Positions 34,476-43,640 are shown, numbered from the stretch's first letter. The stretch is 64,000 bases of DNA from JAWWOL01 sp963797535 (GCA_963797535.1 CAWCPQ010000001.1:1922001-1986000), one strand, 5' to 3'. The notes: generated by a model not told the origin, from the letters alone. Program-made: numbers and translations.

Positions 34476-35129
34476 ATGACGCAGTCCCAGCCTCCTGCCG
34501 AGACAGAAGGCGTACCGGTGGCTGACGCGATCTGCGCCGCGGTCAGGCAGCGCATCATCGACGGCCACTACGCCTGCGGTGAGCGGATCACCGAGGAGCA
34601 GGTCGCCGCAGACTTCAAGGTCTCGCGCATGTCCGTACGGGAGGCACTGCGTGTCCTCGCGGCGGAGGGCTTCCTCACGATGCGGCCGTACTTCGGCACC
34701 TTCGTCGCCACCCTCACCGAGCAGCAGGCTTCCGACCTGCTGGAGGTCCAGAGTGGGCTCGAGGCCATGGCGTCGGAGCTTGCCGCGGTCCGTCGCAGCG
34801 CGACGGACATCGATGAGCTGCGCTACATCGTGGAGCAGGGTCGACTGACCAGTGCTGCGGCGGACAAGGCTGCTTCGGCGATCTTGCACGGGCGCTTCCA
34901 CTCCGTGCTCGCACGGGCCGCCGGCAACGAGAGCCTGGCGCTGGTCATGCGGCAGATCCGGTTCAAGGTGGACTGGGTCTACGCCTCAGCGGTACGCCGC
35001 CCGGCCAGTGACGCCTGGGAGGAGCACAGCCGGATCGTCGACGCGATCGAGGCGGGCGACGCCAGTCTCGCCGCCCGAGCGGCGCGCGATCACGTTCAGC
35101 ACGGAGCGGCGGCACGGGCCGCTGGCTGA
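34476..35129 (+). CDS. GntR-family regulator, FCD subfamily
   Basis: This is a 217-residue repressor. The N-terminal winged helix (ICAAVRQRIIDGHYACGERITEEQVAADFKVSRMSVREALRVLAAEGFLTMRPYFGTFV) is followed by the all-helical FCD effector domain with the metal/acid-binding residues (LHGRFHSVLARAAGN, EEHSRIVDAIEAGD). It diverges from the binding-protein/salvage operon, so that operon is its probable target, with the cognate substrate or a product as effector. Its stop codon lies in the loop of a terminator hairpin. Confidence 0.93.
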   Translation: MTQSQPPAETEGVPVADAICAAVRQRIIDGHYACGERITEEQVAADFKVSRMSVREALRVLAAEGFLTMRPYFGTFVATLTEQQASDLLEVQSGLEAMASELAAVRRSATDIDELRYIVEQGRLTSAAADKAASAILHGRFHSVLARAAGNESLALVMRQIRFKVDWVYASAVRRPASDAWEEHSRIVDAIEAGDASLAARAARDHVQHGAAARAAG

Positions 35130-35141
35130 ACCAGCGGCCCG
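35115..35141. terminator. Bidirectional terminator hairpin, stop codon in the loop
   Basis: CGGGCCGCTGG (35115-35125) and CCAGCGGCCCG (35131-35141) form a perfect 11-bp stem with the 5-base loop CTGAA. The GntR gene's TGA (35127-35129) falls in that loop. The convergent HxlR gene ends 11 bases beyond. It probably terminates both transcripts; no U-tract. Confidence 0.75.
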
Positions 35142-35151
35142 AGGTGAAGGC

Positions 35152-35490
35152 CTAGGGCGCCTCGAGGTTGTCCTTGGCCCAGTTGGTCAGTGCGGCGAGC
35201 GCCGGCATCAGTGCCTGGCCGCTCGGCGAGAGCTCGTAGGCAACCGACACCGGCGGGCCGGCCGAGACCGTACGAATGACCAGCCCGATTTTGGAGAGCC
35301 CGGTCAACCGCTCGGACAGCACCGAGTCGCTGATGCCGCCGACACTGCGGGACAGGGTGGAGAAGCCGACCGGTCCGGACTGCAGCGAACCGAGGATCAC
35401 GCCGTTCCACCGCTTACCGAGGAAGTCGAACACCTGAGTAAGCGCTGCGTCGCACAGCGCCGGCTCGTGCTCTATCCCGGTTGTTGCCAT
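35152..35490 (-). CDS. HxlR-family transcriptional regulator
   Basis: This is a 112-residue winged-helix regulator: CDAALTQVFDFLGKRWNGVILGSLQSGPVGFSTLSRSVGGISDSVLSERLTGLSKIGLVIRT is classic HxlR, with the usual single Cys in the N-terminal helix. YELSPSGQALMPAL closes the dimer helix. HxlR-type proteins near oxidoreductases often sense electrophiles or aldehydes through that Cys. It diverges from the azoreductase gene. Confidence 0.95.
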   Translation of the reverse strand: MATTGIEHEPALCDAALTQVFDFLGKRWNGVILGSLQSGPVGFSTLSRSVGGISDSVLSERLTGLSKIGLVIRTVSAGPPVSVAYELSPSGQALMPALAALTNWAKDNLEAP

Positions 35491-35522
35491 GACAGCAGTC
35501 TACCGTGCTACGGTCGGAGTGG

Positions 35523-35550
35523 TTACTAGGAAATTACTAGCGACTAAGTA
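35523..35550. promoter_or_regulatory. Direct repeats between HxlR and azoreductase genes
   Basis: TTACTAG occurs at 35523-35529 and 35534-35540, one helical turn apart, followed by ACTAAGTA (35543-35550), which is partly inverted. The A+T richness stands out in this G+C-rich genome. The repeats lie 33 bases upstream of the HxlR start and 50 upstream of the azoreductase start. They are a plausible HxlR operator. Confidence 0.55.
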
Positions 35551-35600
35551 TCTGCAAGTGCCGCTCACTGTGAACGCCCTGACCCCGCGGGAGCACTGCC

Positions 35601-36239
35601 ATGACCCTGTTCCGTCTCGACGCCAGCATCCGCACCGAAGGTTCCGTCAGCCGCGAGATCGCCGACCTGGTCGAGGACTCGTGGCGCGCCGGCCACCCCG
35701 AGGATCGGATCGTTCGCCGCCACCTCGGCTCCGAGCCGATCCCCTCCAGCTACTGGGCACTGGCCGTCAACGCTCCCTACCTGCCCACCGAGAAGCTCAC
35801 CGACGAGCACCGCAAGGCGACCGAGCTCGCGGCGACGCTGGTCGACGAGCTGATCGGGGCCGATGCCCTGCTGTTCGCCGTCCCGCTCTACAACTTCGGC
35901 GTTTCCCAGCACTTCAAGACCTACGTCGACCTGGTCGTCACCGACCCACGCATGGCCTCCGGCAGCGCGCCTGTGCTCAAGGACAAGCCGGCCGAGCTCG
36001 TGGTGGTGCGTGGCGGCGCCTATGGTCCCGGCACACCGCGCGAGGGCTGGGACCACTCCACCGCCTGGATCCGGCGGATCCTCGAGGATGTCTGGGGTCT
36101 CCAGCTCAGCATCGTCGAGACCGAGTTCACCCTGGTGGGCGTCAACCCCGCGCTCGACCCGTTCAAGGACATCGCCGCTCAGCTGCGCGCCGAAGCCGAG
36201 GTGCTGGCAGCCACGCACGGAGCGGTGCTCGGCGCCTGA
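35601..36239 (+). CDS. azoR: FMN-dependent NAD(P)H azoreductase/quinone reductase
   Basis: This is a flavodoxin-fold two-electron reductase of 212 residues that reduces quinones and azo compounds. The N-terminal FLDASIRTEGSVSREIADLV binds FMN phosphate, and PLYNFGVSQHFKTYVDLV is the AzoR signature. It diverges from a HxlR regulator gene, the usual regulatory layout for oxidative or electrophile stress. A GCGGGAGCACTGCC stretch precedes the ATG. Confidence 0.93.
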   Translation: MTLFRLDASIRTEGSVSREIADLVEDSWRAGHPEDRIVRRHLGSEPIPSSYWALAVNAPYLPTEKLTDEHRKATELAATLVDELIGADALLFAVPLYNFGVSQHFKTYVDLVVTDPRMASGSAPVLKDKPAELVVVRGGAYGPGTPREGWDHSTAWIRRILEDVWGLQLSIVETEFTLVGVNPALDPFKDIAAQLRAEAEVLAATHGAVLGA

Positions 36240-36337
36240 CCGCGCTTGACCGAGGCTGGCCGGCCGCGACTAGGATCTGGCGAGCGGCAGTCGGGGCCGG
36301 CAGCCCCGGCGCGCTACTGCGGAACGGGGCCCGGTCG

Positions 36338-37912
36338 ATGGCACTCAAGGACGGCAGGCACTACCAGTCGCGGATCATCGGCGACCTCAAGCTGCCGGAG
36401 TCCGAGCCGGCGACGAGTGGCGCCCGGCGCCCGGCCGAACCGCCCGTGGCCGTCCTCTTCGAGCTCAACGTGCTCTACCCCGGTGGCCTCCCCGCGGCCA
36501 CGGAGGCGTTCATCGCCCACTGGCGCGCGCACGGACCGAAGCCGCGAGCCCGTCGCGGTGCCGCGGCGCCGGCCGCGGTGCCCGGCGCCGAGCCACTGCC
36601 GGCCGGGCTGCAGCGGGTCACGAGCAAGCTGCTGCAGGGCGTGCTCACCCGGCGCCAGCTGCAGACGCTGGTGTCCACGGACGCACCCTCGGCCGCCGAC
36701 CCCGACCGGGTGCCGACGATCTTCAAGGCGTGGCCGGACTACGTCCTCGACGCCCAGATCGACCGGTCGGCGCCGACGGTCAAGGCGGACGCCGGATGGC
36801 GCTCGTACAACGCCCTCGGTCATGGTGTGGTCTGGGCCGTCATCGACTCCGGCATCGACGGCAAGCACCCCCACTTCAGCAGCCTCGAGCTGGCCAAGGA
36901 ATCCGGCGCGGTACGGGGAAAGCCCGTCCACACTGCTGGTCTGCACCGCGACTTCACCGGCCTGGTGCAGCTGCCGGGCAACGTTCCGGCCGACCCGTCC
37001 TCGCCGCTGACGGACGAGTTCGGCCACGGCACCCACGTCGCCGGCATCATCGCCGGCGCAACCCCCGCCGGGGCCACGGCCCATGTCGCAGCCTCCGTCG
37101 AGCCGACGGACTCCGGCTATGTGCAGCGGGGCAGGGTCGGCGAGCTGTCGGGGATGGCGCCCCAGTGCGAGCTGGTCAGCCTCAAGGTGATCCGCCGGGA
37201 CGCCCTCGGCTCGCACATCACCTCGTCCTCTGCCGTCATCGCAGCGCTGGACTACATCCGCACACAGGTCAACGTCGATCCGGGGCTGCTGCGCATCCAC
37301 GGCGTCAACCTCAGCCTCGGCTGCCAGTGGGACCCGTCGCACTACGCCGCCGGCCAGTCGCCGCTGTCCCAGGCGGTCAACCAGCTGGTCCAGTCCGGGG
37401 TGGTGGTCGTCATCTCCTCCGGAAACGGCGGTCACTCGATGACCCAGGACTCGACGTCCACGCAGGCGCTGCTCGGCAGCATCACCGAGCCGGCCCATGC
37501 TGAGCAGTGCATCGCCGTCGGTTCGACCCATCGCGAGGCGCCGCACACGTTCGGCATCTCGTGGACCTCGGGCAAGGGCCCGACGCTGGACGGCCGATCC
37601 AAACCCGACGTCGTCGCCCCCGGCGAGTGGATCTCCTCTGCAGCAACGGGTTTGCTCCGTACGAGTGCCGGGCTCGATGGACTCACCGGCAAGGACCGGC
37701 TGCTCACCTACGCCGAGCAGTCCGGCACCTCGATGGCCGCGCCGCACGTCTCCGGGGTGATCGCGGCGTTCCTTTCGGCGCGGCCGGAGTACATCGGAAA
37801 GCCCTGGGCCGTCAAGGACATGGTCACCCGCAACGCGACCGATCTGGGCCGCGAGCGCTACGCCCAAGGGGCCGGGCTGGTCGACCTGATGCGCATGCTG
37901 TCCAACGCCTGA
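36338..37912 (+). CDS. S8 (subtilisin-like) serine peptidase
   Basis: This is a 524-residue subtilase. The catalytic Asp170 (VIDSGIDGKHPH), His230 (FGHGTHVAGI), Asn region ISSGNGG and Ser465 (GTSMAAPHVSG) are all present. The 165-residue N-terminal extension (VAVLFELNVLYPGGLPAATEAFIAHW) resembles a propeptide-like domain. No signal peptide or TM is seen, so the enzyme may be intracellular or exported by a non-Sec route. A large insert with Ala/Pro-rich sequence is near 240-270. The ATG at 36338 was chosen; an open frame upstream into the azoreductase gene is not credible. It is followed after 30 bases by an alpha/beta-hydrolase. Confidence 0.9.
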   Translation: MALKDGRHYQSRIIGDLKLPESEPATSGARRPAEPPVAVLFELNVLYPGGLPAATEAFIAHWRAHGPKPRARRGAAAPAAVPGAEPLPAGLQRVTSKLLQGVLTRRQLQTLVSTDAPSAADPDRVPTIFKAWPDYVLDAQIDRSAPTVKADAGWRSYNALGHGVVWAVIDSGIDGKHPHFSSLELAKESGAVRGKPVHTAGLHRDFTGLVQLPGNVPADPSSPLTDEFGHGTHVAGIIAGATPAGATAHVAASVEPTDSGYVQRGRVGELSGMAPQCELVSLKVIRRDALGSHITSSSAVIAALDYIRTQVNVDPGLLRIHGVNLSLGCQWDPSHYAAGQSPLSQAVNQLVQSGVVVVISSGNGGHSMTQDSTSTQALLGSITEPAHAEQCIAVGSTHREAPHTFGISWTSGKGPTLDGRSKPDVVAPGEWISSAATGLLRTSAGLDGLTGKDRLLTYAEQSGTSMAAPHVSGVIAAFLSARPEYIGKPWAVKDMVTRNATDLGRERYAQGAGLVDLMRMLSNA

Positions 37913-37942
37913 CTCCTCACCTCGCACAGCGAAAGGACCGTC

Positions 37943-39316
37943 ATGGAAACCATCCAGGGTCACCCGAGCTGGAGCCTCACCTTCGACCAGCACGGAAAGC
38001 TCACCGGCACCACCGCTGATGCCTTTCTGGCTGAGCTGTCCGCGGCCAAGGTCGACAACCTGTTCGTCATGAGCCACGGCTGGGGCACGTCCAGCGACGG
38101 CGCCAAGCATCTGTACGAGGGAAAGCCCGGCGATGCCTCGCAGCCGGGCATGTTCCCGCTGATCGCCGACGCGGCCGACGGGCGGACCTCCCTCGGCGTC
38201 ATCGGTTTCGTCGGCATCTACTGGCCGTCACTGTGGTTCCCCGACCCGCCGGACCACGACGGCGCAGTGGCCGCCGCCGTCGAGGCCGGACAGCCGGGCG
38301 CCGCGGACGCCGCGCTCACCGGCGGGCAGATCGCCACGTCACTCGCACCGTCGTTCGGGGGCACCGACGCCGCAACCGTGCACAAGCTGGGTGCGCTGAT
38401 CGACGCCGGCACAGCAGGCGTCGCGGCCGGAGAACCCGCCGACAAGCAGCAGGCGAGGGTGGATGAGTTCCACGGCCTGCTGCAAAAGCTGGTCACAACC
38501 GCGCCGGCCCAGCCGGAGGACTCCGGCGAGACCAAGCTGCTGCAGTCCAGCGACCCGACCGCGGCCTACCAGGCGCTGTCGGACGGGGTCGGGTCTGCGC
38601 CGCCTGCCGGTGCCGCCGAGGGGATCGGCGACATCTTCGGCAAGGTCTGGAACGGAGCGAAGGACGCGCTGCGCGTGGGCTCCTACTACGAGATGAAGAG
38701 CCGGGCCGGCTCGGTCGGCCAGAAGGGGCTCGGGCCGCTGCTCGTCAAGCTGCACACCGCCTCGCCCGGCACCCGTGTCCACCTGATCGGGCACAGTTTC
38801 GGCGCCCGCCTGGTCGCGTTCTCCCTGAACGGCATCCCCACCGCGGAGCAGAGCCCGGTCGGGTCACTGTGCCTGGTACAAGGGGCCTTTTCGCACTGGT
38901 CCTTCGGCGGGGCGCAGGGAAACCCGTTCGGTTTCGCCGGCAAGCTGCACGGCATCAACGACCGGGTGCACGGTCCGCTGGCTGCTACGTTCACGCCGTA
39001 CGACTGGGCGGTCGGCAAGTGGTATCCCAAGGCCTCATTGCTGGCCCGCGAGGACGACGAAGCCGAGTCCAACGCCCTCGATCGGTGGGGCGGCATGGGC
39101 TCCGACGGGTTTCAGGCGGTCACGCCCAAGGGCGACATCTCGTTGCTCGAAGCCGGGAAACCGTACGAGATGGTGGCCGGGACGTTCTACCGCACCGACA
39201 GCTCGTCGGTCATCAGCGACGTCAAACAGTCGTCCTTTGCCGGTGCCCACTCGGACATCCAGCATCCCGAGGTGGCCTGGCTGGTGGTGTCAGCCGCCGA
39301 GGCCGGGGGCGCCTGA
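37943..39316 (+). CDS. Alpha/beta-hydrolase-fold protein, GxSxG
   Basis: This is a 457-residue protein, not assigned to a named family. It has an oxyanion-type strand LFVMSHGWGTSSDG near 36-46 and a nucleophile elbow LIGHSFGARLVAFSL with Ser285; a His in HSDIQHPE near the C-terminus may be the third triad residue. A long Ala/Gly-rich insertion lies between. No signal peptide. It is 30 bases after the subtilase with GCGAAAGGACC as ribosome site, so the two likely form an operon. The last 27 bases overlap the convergent beta-mannosidase. Confidence 0.75.
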   Translation: METIQGHPSWSLTFDQHGKLTGTTADAFLAELSAAKVDNLFVMSHGWGTSSDGAKHLYEGKPGDASQPGMFPLIADAADGRTSLGVIGFVGIYWPSLWFPDPPDHDGAVAAAVEAGQPGAADAALTGGQIATSLAPSFGGTDAATVHKLGALIDAGTAGVAAGEPADKQQARVDEFHGLLQKLVTTAPAQPEDSGETKLLQSSDPTAAYQALSDGVGSAPPAGAAEGIGDIFGKVWNGAKDALRVGSYYEMKSRAGSVGQKGLGPLLVKLHTASPGTRVHLIGHSFGARLVAFSLNGIPTAEQSPVGSLCLVQGAFSHWSFGGAQGNPFGFAGKLHGINDRVHGPLAATFTPYDWAVGKWYPKASLLAREDDEAESNALDRWGGMGSDGFQAVTPKGDISLLEAGKPYEMVAGTFYRTDSSSVISDVKQSSFAGAHSDIQHPEVAWLVVSAAEAGGA

Positions 39317-41770
39317 CCCGAGGATGTCGTTGACGCACCGAAGAACCGGCGGTGATGTCAGACGCACAGCTTCGATCGCCGTGTCGTGCTGAACATTGAA
39401 CGTGACCGACTCCCCCGGCAGCAGAGTGACCAGGGCTCGGTCGACGACCGCGTCCGGGTCAAGGCGGTCGGCGAACAGGCACACGTCGCGCAGGAGCACG
39501 CGGGCCGTGACGGTCACCGCTGTGCCGCCGGGGACCGCAGCCGTCGAAACGTCGTAGGACGTCGGCGCGTAGGCGAGTGCGTGGTCGCGCTCGAAGAACC
39601 ACCATGCCTGCGGGCCGCCGGCGCGCACGACGAGAACCTCCGACGACGGCTCGCCGACAGCGACCAGGTCCTCGGGCAGGCCGATCTCGGCAGCGCCGCG
39701 GGCCTCGACCTCGAACAGCACACTGACCGTCGCGAGCAGCGTGCCGGAGAAGCTGCGCCGTTGTGCGGTCAGGGCACCCCGCCACGGCAGCTCGGTGTCG
39801 TTGGACAGGGCCACGACGAGGCCGTCAGCTCGCGGCTGTACGGTCGCGAGCCGGTCGTGGTAAGCATCCCGCAAGGCGTACCACAGCGGCTTGCGGCGGC
39901 CGTCGCCATCGATTGCCGCCCAGCTCACGACGGGCCAGCAGTCGTTGAGCTGCCAGACGACAGTGCCTGTGCACCAGGGGAACTGGGACCGGAAGTGCTC
40001 GATCCCGACCTGCATGGCCCGCGCCTGGTTGACCTGCGTCAGGTAGTGCCAGTCGTCGAAGCTCTCGGGGACGACGAAGTGCTCGACCAGCCCGCTCTCG
40101 AGCTTGTGGTTGCCGTCCTTGGCCTTCTGGTGGACCAGCATCGCCTCGGAGTAGGGCGTGAGGTCGGCCGGTTCGAGCGCCCGGCGCAGGGTCGCCATCG
40201 TCGGCGGCGCCTGGTAGCCGAACTCAGCCACGAACCGCGGCGAGACATCGCGGTAGCTGGTGTAGTCCACGTCGTTCCACACGTTCCAGACGTGGATCGG
40301 ACCCCTGGTCGGGTCGTTCGGCGGGATCGCCGGGTCACCGGAGTAGGGGCTGCCCGGCCAGTAGGGCCGCGTAGGGTCCAGCTCGGCCACAATGCCTGGC
40401 AGCACGTCAAAGTAGTAGCCGGCCCCCCAGCTGCGACCCTGCAGCTGCTCCTGCCACCCCCAGTCCCAGTAGCCCCAGATGTTCTCGTTGTTGCCGTTCC
40501 ACAGCGCCAGGCTCGGGTGCGAAGCGAGCCGTACGACCACCTCTCGCGCCTCCGCAACCACCTCCTCGGCCAGCGGCGACTCCTCGGGATAGGCAGCGCA
40601 GGCGAACAGGAAGTCCTGCCACACCAGCAGTCCACGCTCGTCGGCGACGTCATAGAAGTCCTCGGTCTCGTACAGACCGCCGCCCCAGACCCGGACCAGG
40701 TTGACCCCGGCGGCACACGCATCGTCCAGCCGCTCGGCATAGGCGTCACGGTCGACCCGCGTGACGAACACGTCGTTCGGGATCCAGTTGACGCCTCGTA
40801 CGAGGATCAGCTGACCGTTGACCTTGATCCGGAACGGGACACCGGCCTCGTCGGGCGTGGTGTCGAGCTCAACAGTGCGAAAGCCCACCCGGCGTCGCCA
40901 GGTGTCGAGCTCGCGGCCGAACACCTCGAGGGTGACGACTACCTCGTACAGCGGCTGTTCGCCATGACCTCTCGGCCACCAGAGCCGGACGTCAGGCACG
41001 TCGATCGACACCACAGCAGTCGACGTTCCCTGTTCCACCAGGTGTTCCACGCGCCCGTGGCCCGGCACGTCCAGGGTGAGCGTGAGGTCTGCGTCCGCAC
41101 TGAGTCGTTCCACCTCGACGTGAACGGTGACCGTACCCGCGCCGTCGGGTGAAACGGTCACCACCGGCCGCACCGAGGCAAGACGTGCCGTGCTCCAGCG
41201 ATGCACCGAGATCTCGCGCCAGATGCCAGCAGTCACCAGCGACGGGCCCCAGTCCCAGCCGAAGTTGCAGGCCATCTTGCGGATGAACGCGAACGGAGCG
41301 TCGTAGGGCCCCGGCCGGTCACCCAACCGGTCTCGCTCCGCCTCGGCGTAGCGCACGGCGGAGGCAAAGTCGATGACGAGCCGATTGTCCTGCTGCTGCA
41401 GCAAAGTAGTGACGTCGAAGCGATACGACCGGTGCATGTTCCGGGTCTCCCCGAGCGCAGCGCCGTTCAGGGTCAGGCCGGCCACGGTGTCGAGACCCTC
41501 GCAGACCAGGTCGGCTCGTTCGAACTCTCCGAGCCCGCCGTCGAAGGTCGTACGGAAGGTCCAGTCGGTCTCGCCGATCCATCCGAGCAGCGCCTCGTTG
41601 CTGCCCACCAGCGGGTCCGGGATCAGACCGGCGGCGAGCAGGTCCGTGTGGACGCAACCGGGAACGCTCGCGGCGACAGAACGCCCCCGCAGGTCGGACG
41701 GCACGGAGTCGTCGTCCGGCACGACGAGGACCCAGCCGGAACTCAGCTGCTCATGATCACTCATCTCCAT
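39290..41770 (-). CDS. Beta-mannosidase, glycoside hydrolase family 2
   Basis: This exo-enzyme releases mannose from beta-mannosides. The 826 residues show the GH2 order: sugar-binding beta-sandwich (SVPGCVHTDLLAAGLIPDPLVGSNE), immunoglobulin-like domain, TIM barrel and C-terminal beta domains. Acid/base Glu is in WNGNNENIWG (NE, near 428) and the nucleophile Glu in RFVAEFGYQAPP (near 516). The 'NEALLGWIGETDWTFRT' segment is typical of beta-mannosidase. No signal peptide, so it is probably cytoplasmic and acts on imported oligosaccharides. The start is ATG at 41770 or 41764. Confidence 0.93.
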   Translation of the reverse strand: MEMSDHEQLSSGWVLVVPDDDSVPSDLRGRSVAASVPGCVHTDLLAAGLIPDPLVGSNEALLGWIGETDWTFRTTFDGGLGEFERADLVCEGLDTVAGLTLNGAALGETRNMHRSYRFDVTTLLQQQDNRLVIDFASAVRYAEAERDRLGDRPGPYDAPFAFIRKMACNFGWDWGPSLVTAGIWREISVHRWSTARLASVRPVVTVSPDGAGTVTVHVEVERLSADADLTLTLDVPGHGRVEHLVEQGTSTAVVSIDVPDVRLWWPRGHGEQPLYEVVVTLEVFGRELDTWRRRVGFRTVELDTTPDEAGVPFRIKVNGQLILVRGVNWIPNDVFVTRVDRDAYAERLDDACAAGVNLVRVWGGGLYETEDFYDVADERGLLVWQDFLFACAAYPEESPLAEEVVAEAREVVVRLASHPSLALWNGNNENIWGYWDWGWQEQLQGRSWGAGYYFDVLPGIVAELDPTRPYWPGSPYSGDPAIPPNDPTRGPIHVWNVWNDVDYTSYRDVSPRFVAEFGYQAPPTMATLRRALEPADLTPYSEAMLVHQKAKDGNHKLESGLVEHFVVPESFDDWHYLTQVNQARAMQVGIEHFRSQFPWCTGTVVWQLNDCWPVVSWAAIDGDGRRKPLWYALRDAYHDRLATVQPRADGLVVALSNDTELPWRGALTAQRRSFSGTLLATVSVLFEVEARGAAEIGLPEDLVAVGEPSSEVLVVRAGGPQAWWFFERDHALAYAPTSYDVSTAAVPGGTAVTVTARVLLRDVCLFADRLDPDAVVDRALVTLLPGESVTFNVQHDTAIEAVRLTSPPVLRCVNDILGSGAPGLGG

Positions 41771-41819
41771 CAGTCTTGCACCACCAGCACCGGACGAAAC
41801 CCGTCCCTGCCGGGCAGGG

Positions 41820-43640
41820 TCAGGAGCCTTGGACCGGCACCCGCTCGGTCGTCCCGACCGGCGGCCCGGTGCCCGACGTGGCGCGGCGCAGCACCCCGAT
41901 CAGCTCGTCGTTCGGTCCGATGATGTAGGCGGTGTCGCCGGCCTGGAACTGAGTGCCCCGACGCGGCGGGTGCTCGAGCACGCCGGTGCTGTAGCGATGG
42001 AGTGCGATGACCCTGGTGTTGGCGGACAGGCCCTGCATGGCCACGCCGTCGAGAGCGCCGCCGGCTGCGATGTTGAGCCTGCCGATGGTGAACGGGTGCC
42101 CGGCGACCGAGAACGCACCCAGCACCTCGAGGCCGAGTGCGGCAGCCACGAACCAGGGTGCCGTGATGGCCTCGATCGACTGGATGTTCTCGAAACCGAA
42201 CCGGGCCGCGATCGTACGGGACAGGGACTGGTCGAAGACCCGCATCACGACCGGAATCGACCCGGCGGTCCAGCGGTCGTCCAGCATGTCCCTGACCGCG
42301 ATGCCGGTCTCGATGTTGACCATGTCGTCGCTGGTCAAGATCGCGATGGCGGCCGCGTCCCGCAACCGGGCGCTCTCGAGCGTTGCGCTCGAGGTGGCGT
42401 CTCCGAAGATGATCGGCAGGTTGAGGTCGTTGGCCTCGGACAGGAACCGGTTTCGTTCGTCGCGCTCGATCACGACAACCTGCTTGCCGGCCGCGATCAG
42501 CCGCGACGCGACCTGGAGACCGAAGGCGCCGAGACCGACCACGATCACGTGGTCGGTCATACGCCGGGCGCGGCGCTTGCCGATCGAGTGGTTGAGCCGT
42601 CGGCTGATCAGGAAGTCGGCAACGTAGGCCATCATGATGGTGATGATGGCGATCCCGCACAGCATCATCAGGATGGCCCACAGCCGGAGAAACCATTCCT
42701 GGCCGGAGAAGCTGAAGTCGCCGTAGCCCACCGTCGTCACCGTCTCGACGCTGAAGTAGAGGGCGTCGAGCGGACTCATACCGGGCTTTCGGTAGAGCAG
42801 GGACAGCAGCACGGTCGAGCAGGTGACCAGGAACAGCAGGCCGATCAGCGCGCGGTAGAGACCGGTGTCGAACTCGCCCATGGCGGCGCGCACCGTGCTC
42901 GTCCAGCGGCGCAGCCAGCCACCCTCCTTGAAGGCGCTGCGCTGCGTCTGCGGGACGAAGACGATGTCGCGCGCGGACAGCTCCTCCGGCGTGCCGAGCA
43001 CAGTGGCGAAGTCGCCCGGCTGCGTTTGGAAATCCCGGCCGGGGCAGGGGAAGACGGTCGAGTGCGTCTCGCCGAATCCGGGCGGCCTGGTCACCGCGAC
43101 GGGCGCGAGGTCACCGAACACGTGGCGCAGCGTGCCATCAGCTACCGGAACCGTTGCGGCTACGAAAGTTTTGGTGGCGATCTGCATCTCGTGCATGCGC
43201 TGGCCGAGGCAGGCCTCGACGATGGAGGGAGCAGCGAGCGTAGCTCCGTCGATCACCGCGCCGGGACCATTGTCGACGGCCATCGCCCTGCGTACGGCAA
43301 CATTGCCCAGCTGGGAGACCACCCGGATCGCGGGGTTCATGTGCCTTGCCTGCAAAGCGATCTGGACGTTGCGCAGGTCCTTGGCAACCACGCAGACGAT
43401 GGCGCTGGCGGTGCCAATGCCGGCGGCGGCCAAGGTCTGCTCGAGGCTGCCCCGCGGCGAAATGACCTCGTCGGTCCACTGGCCTACTGCTGTCAGCTGG
43501 ACCGGCGTCGCGAACTCGCTGAGGACGACAACCTGCTGGCCACCGCGGTGCAGCTGGTCGACGATCGTGATCCCGATGCCGTCGAGGCCGCAGACAATGA
43601 TGTGCCCGCTCAGACCGGTCGCGTCCGTGCGCTGGTCCAC
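41820..43640 (-). CDS. Potassium channel with two RCK domains flanking the pore
   Basis: This is a 606-residue K+ channel protein. A Rossmann-type RCK/TrkA-N domain (GHIIVCGLDGIGITIVDQLHRGG) comes first, with further regulatory segments to about 240. The pore follows: helix GLLFLVTCSTVLLSLLY, selectivity filter VTTVGYGD near 304, and a second helix. A second TrkA-N domain (DHVIVVGLGAFGLQVASRLIAAGK) and a TrkA-C-like end close it. The GTG at 43640 follows GGGGAGG; the frame open to 43862 runs over the glutamine synthetase stop and is not credible. Ligand is likely NAD(H) or another nucleotide. Confidence 0.9.
   Translation of the reverse strand: MDQRTDATGLSGHIIVCGLDGIGITIVDQLHRGGQQVVVLSEFATPVQLTAVGQWTDEVISPRGSLEQTLAAAGIGTASAIVCVVAKDLRNVQIALQARHMNPAIRVVSQLGNVAVRRAMAVDNGPGAVIDGATLAAPSIVEACLGQRMHEMQIATKTFVAATVPVADGTLRHVFGDLAPVAVTRPPGFGETHSTVFPCPGRDFQTQPGDFATVLGTPEELSARDIVFVPQTQRSAFKEGGWLRRWTSTVRAAMGEFDTGLYRALIGLLFLVTCSTVLLSLLYRKPGMSPLDALYFSVETVTTVGYGDFSFSGQEWFLRLWAILMMLCGIAIITIMMAYVADFLISRRLNHSIGKRRARRMTDHVIVVGLGAFGLQVASRLIAAGKQVVVIERDERNRFLSEANDLNLPIIFGDATSSATLESARLRDAAAIAILTSDDMVNIETGIAVRDMLDDRWTAGSIPVVMRVFDQSLSRTIAARFGFENIQSIEAITAPWFVAAALGLEVLGAFSVAGHPFTIGRLNIAAGGALDGVAMQGLSANTRVIALHRYSTGVLEHPPRRGTQFQAGDTAYIIGPNDELIGVLRRATSGTGPPVGTTERVPVQGS

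Noticed and set aside
35489..36337. An N-terminal extension of the subtilase by 283 residues.
   Set aside because: It overlaps the whole azoreductase gene in another frame and is Arg/Pro-rich; the ATG at 36338 is the credible start.
36246..37010. A plus-strand 254-residue frame and similar Arg/Ser-rich frames overlapping the subtilase.
   Set aside because: Out-of-frame shadow of the subtilase, with Arg/Pro/Ser-rich composition and no motif.
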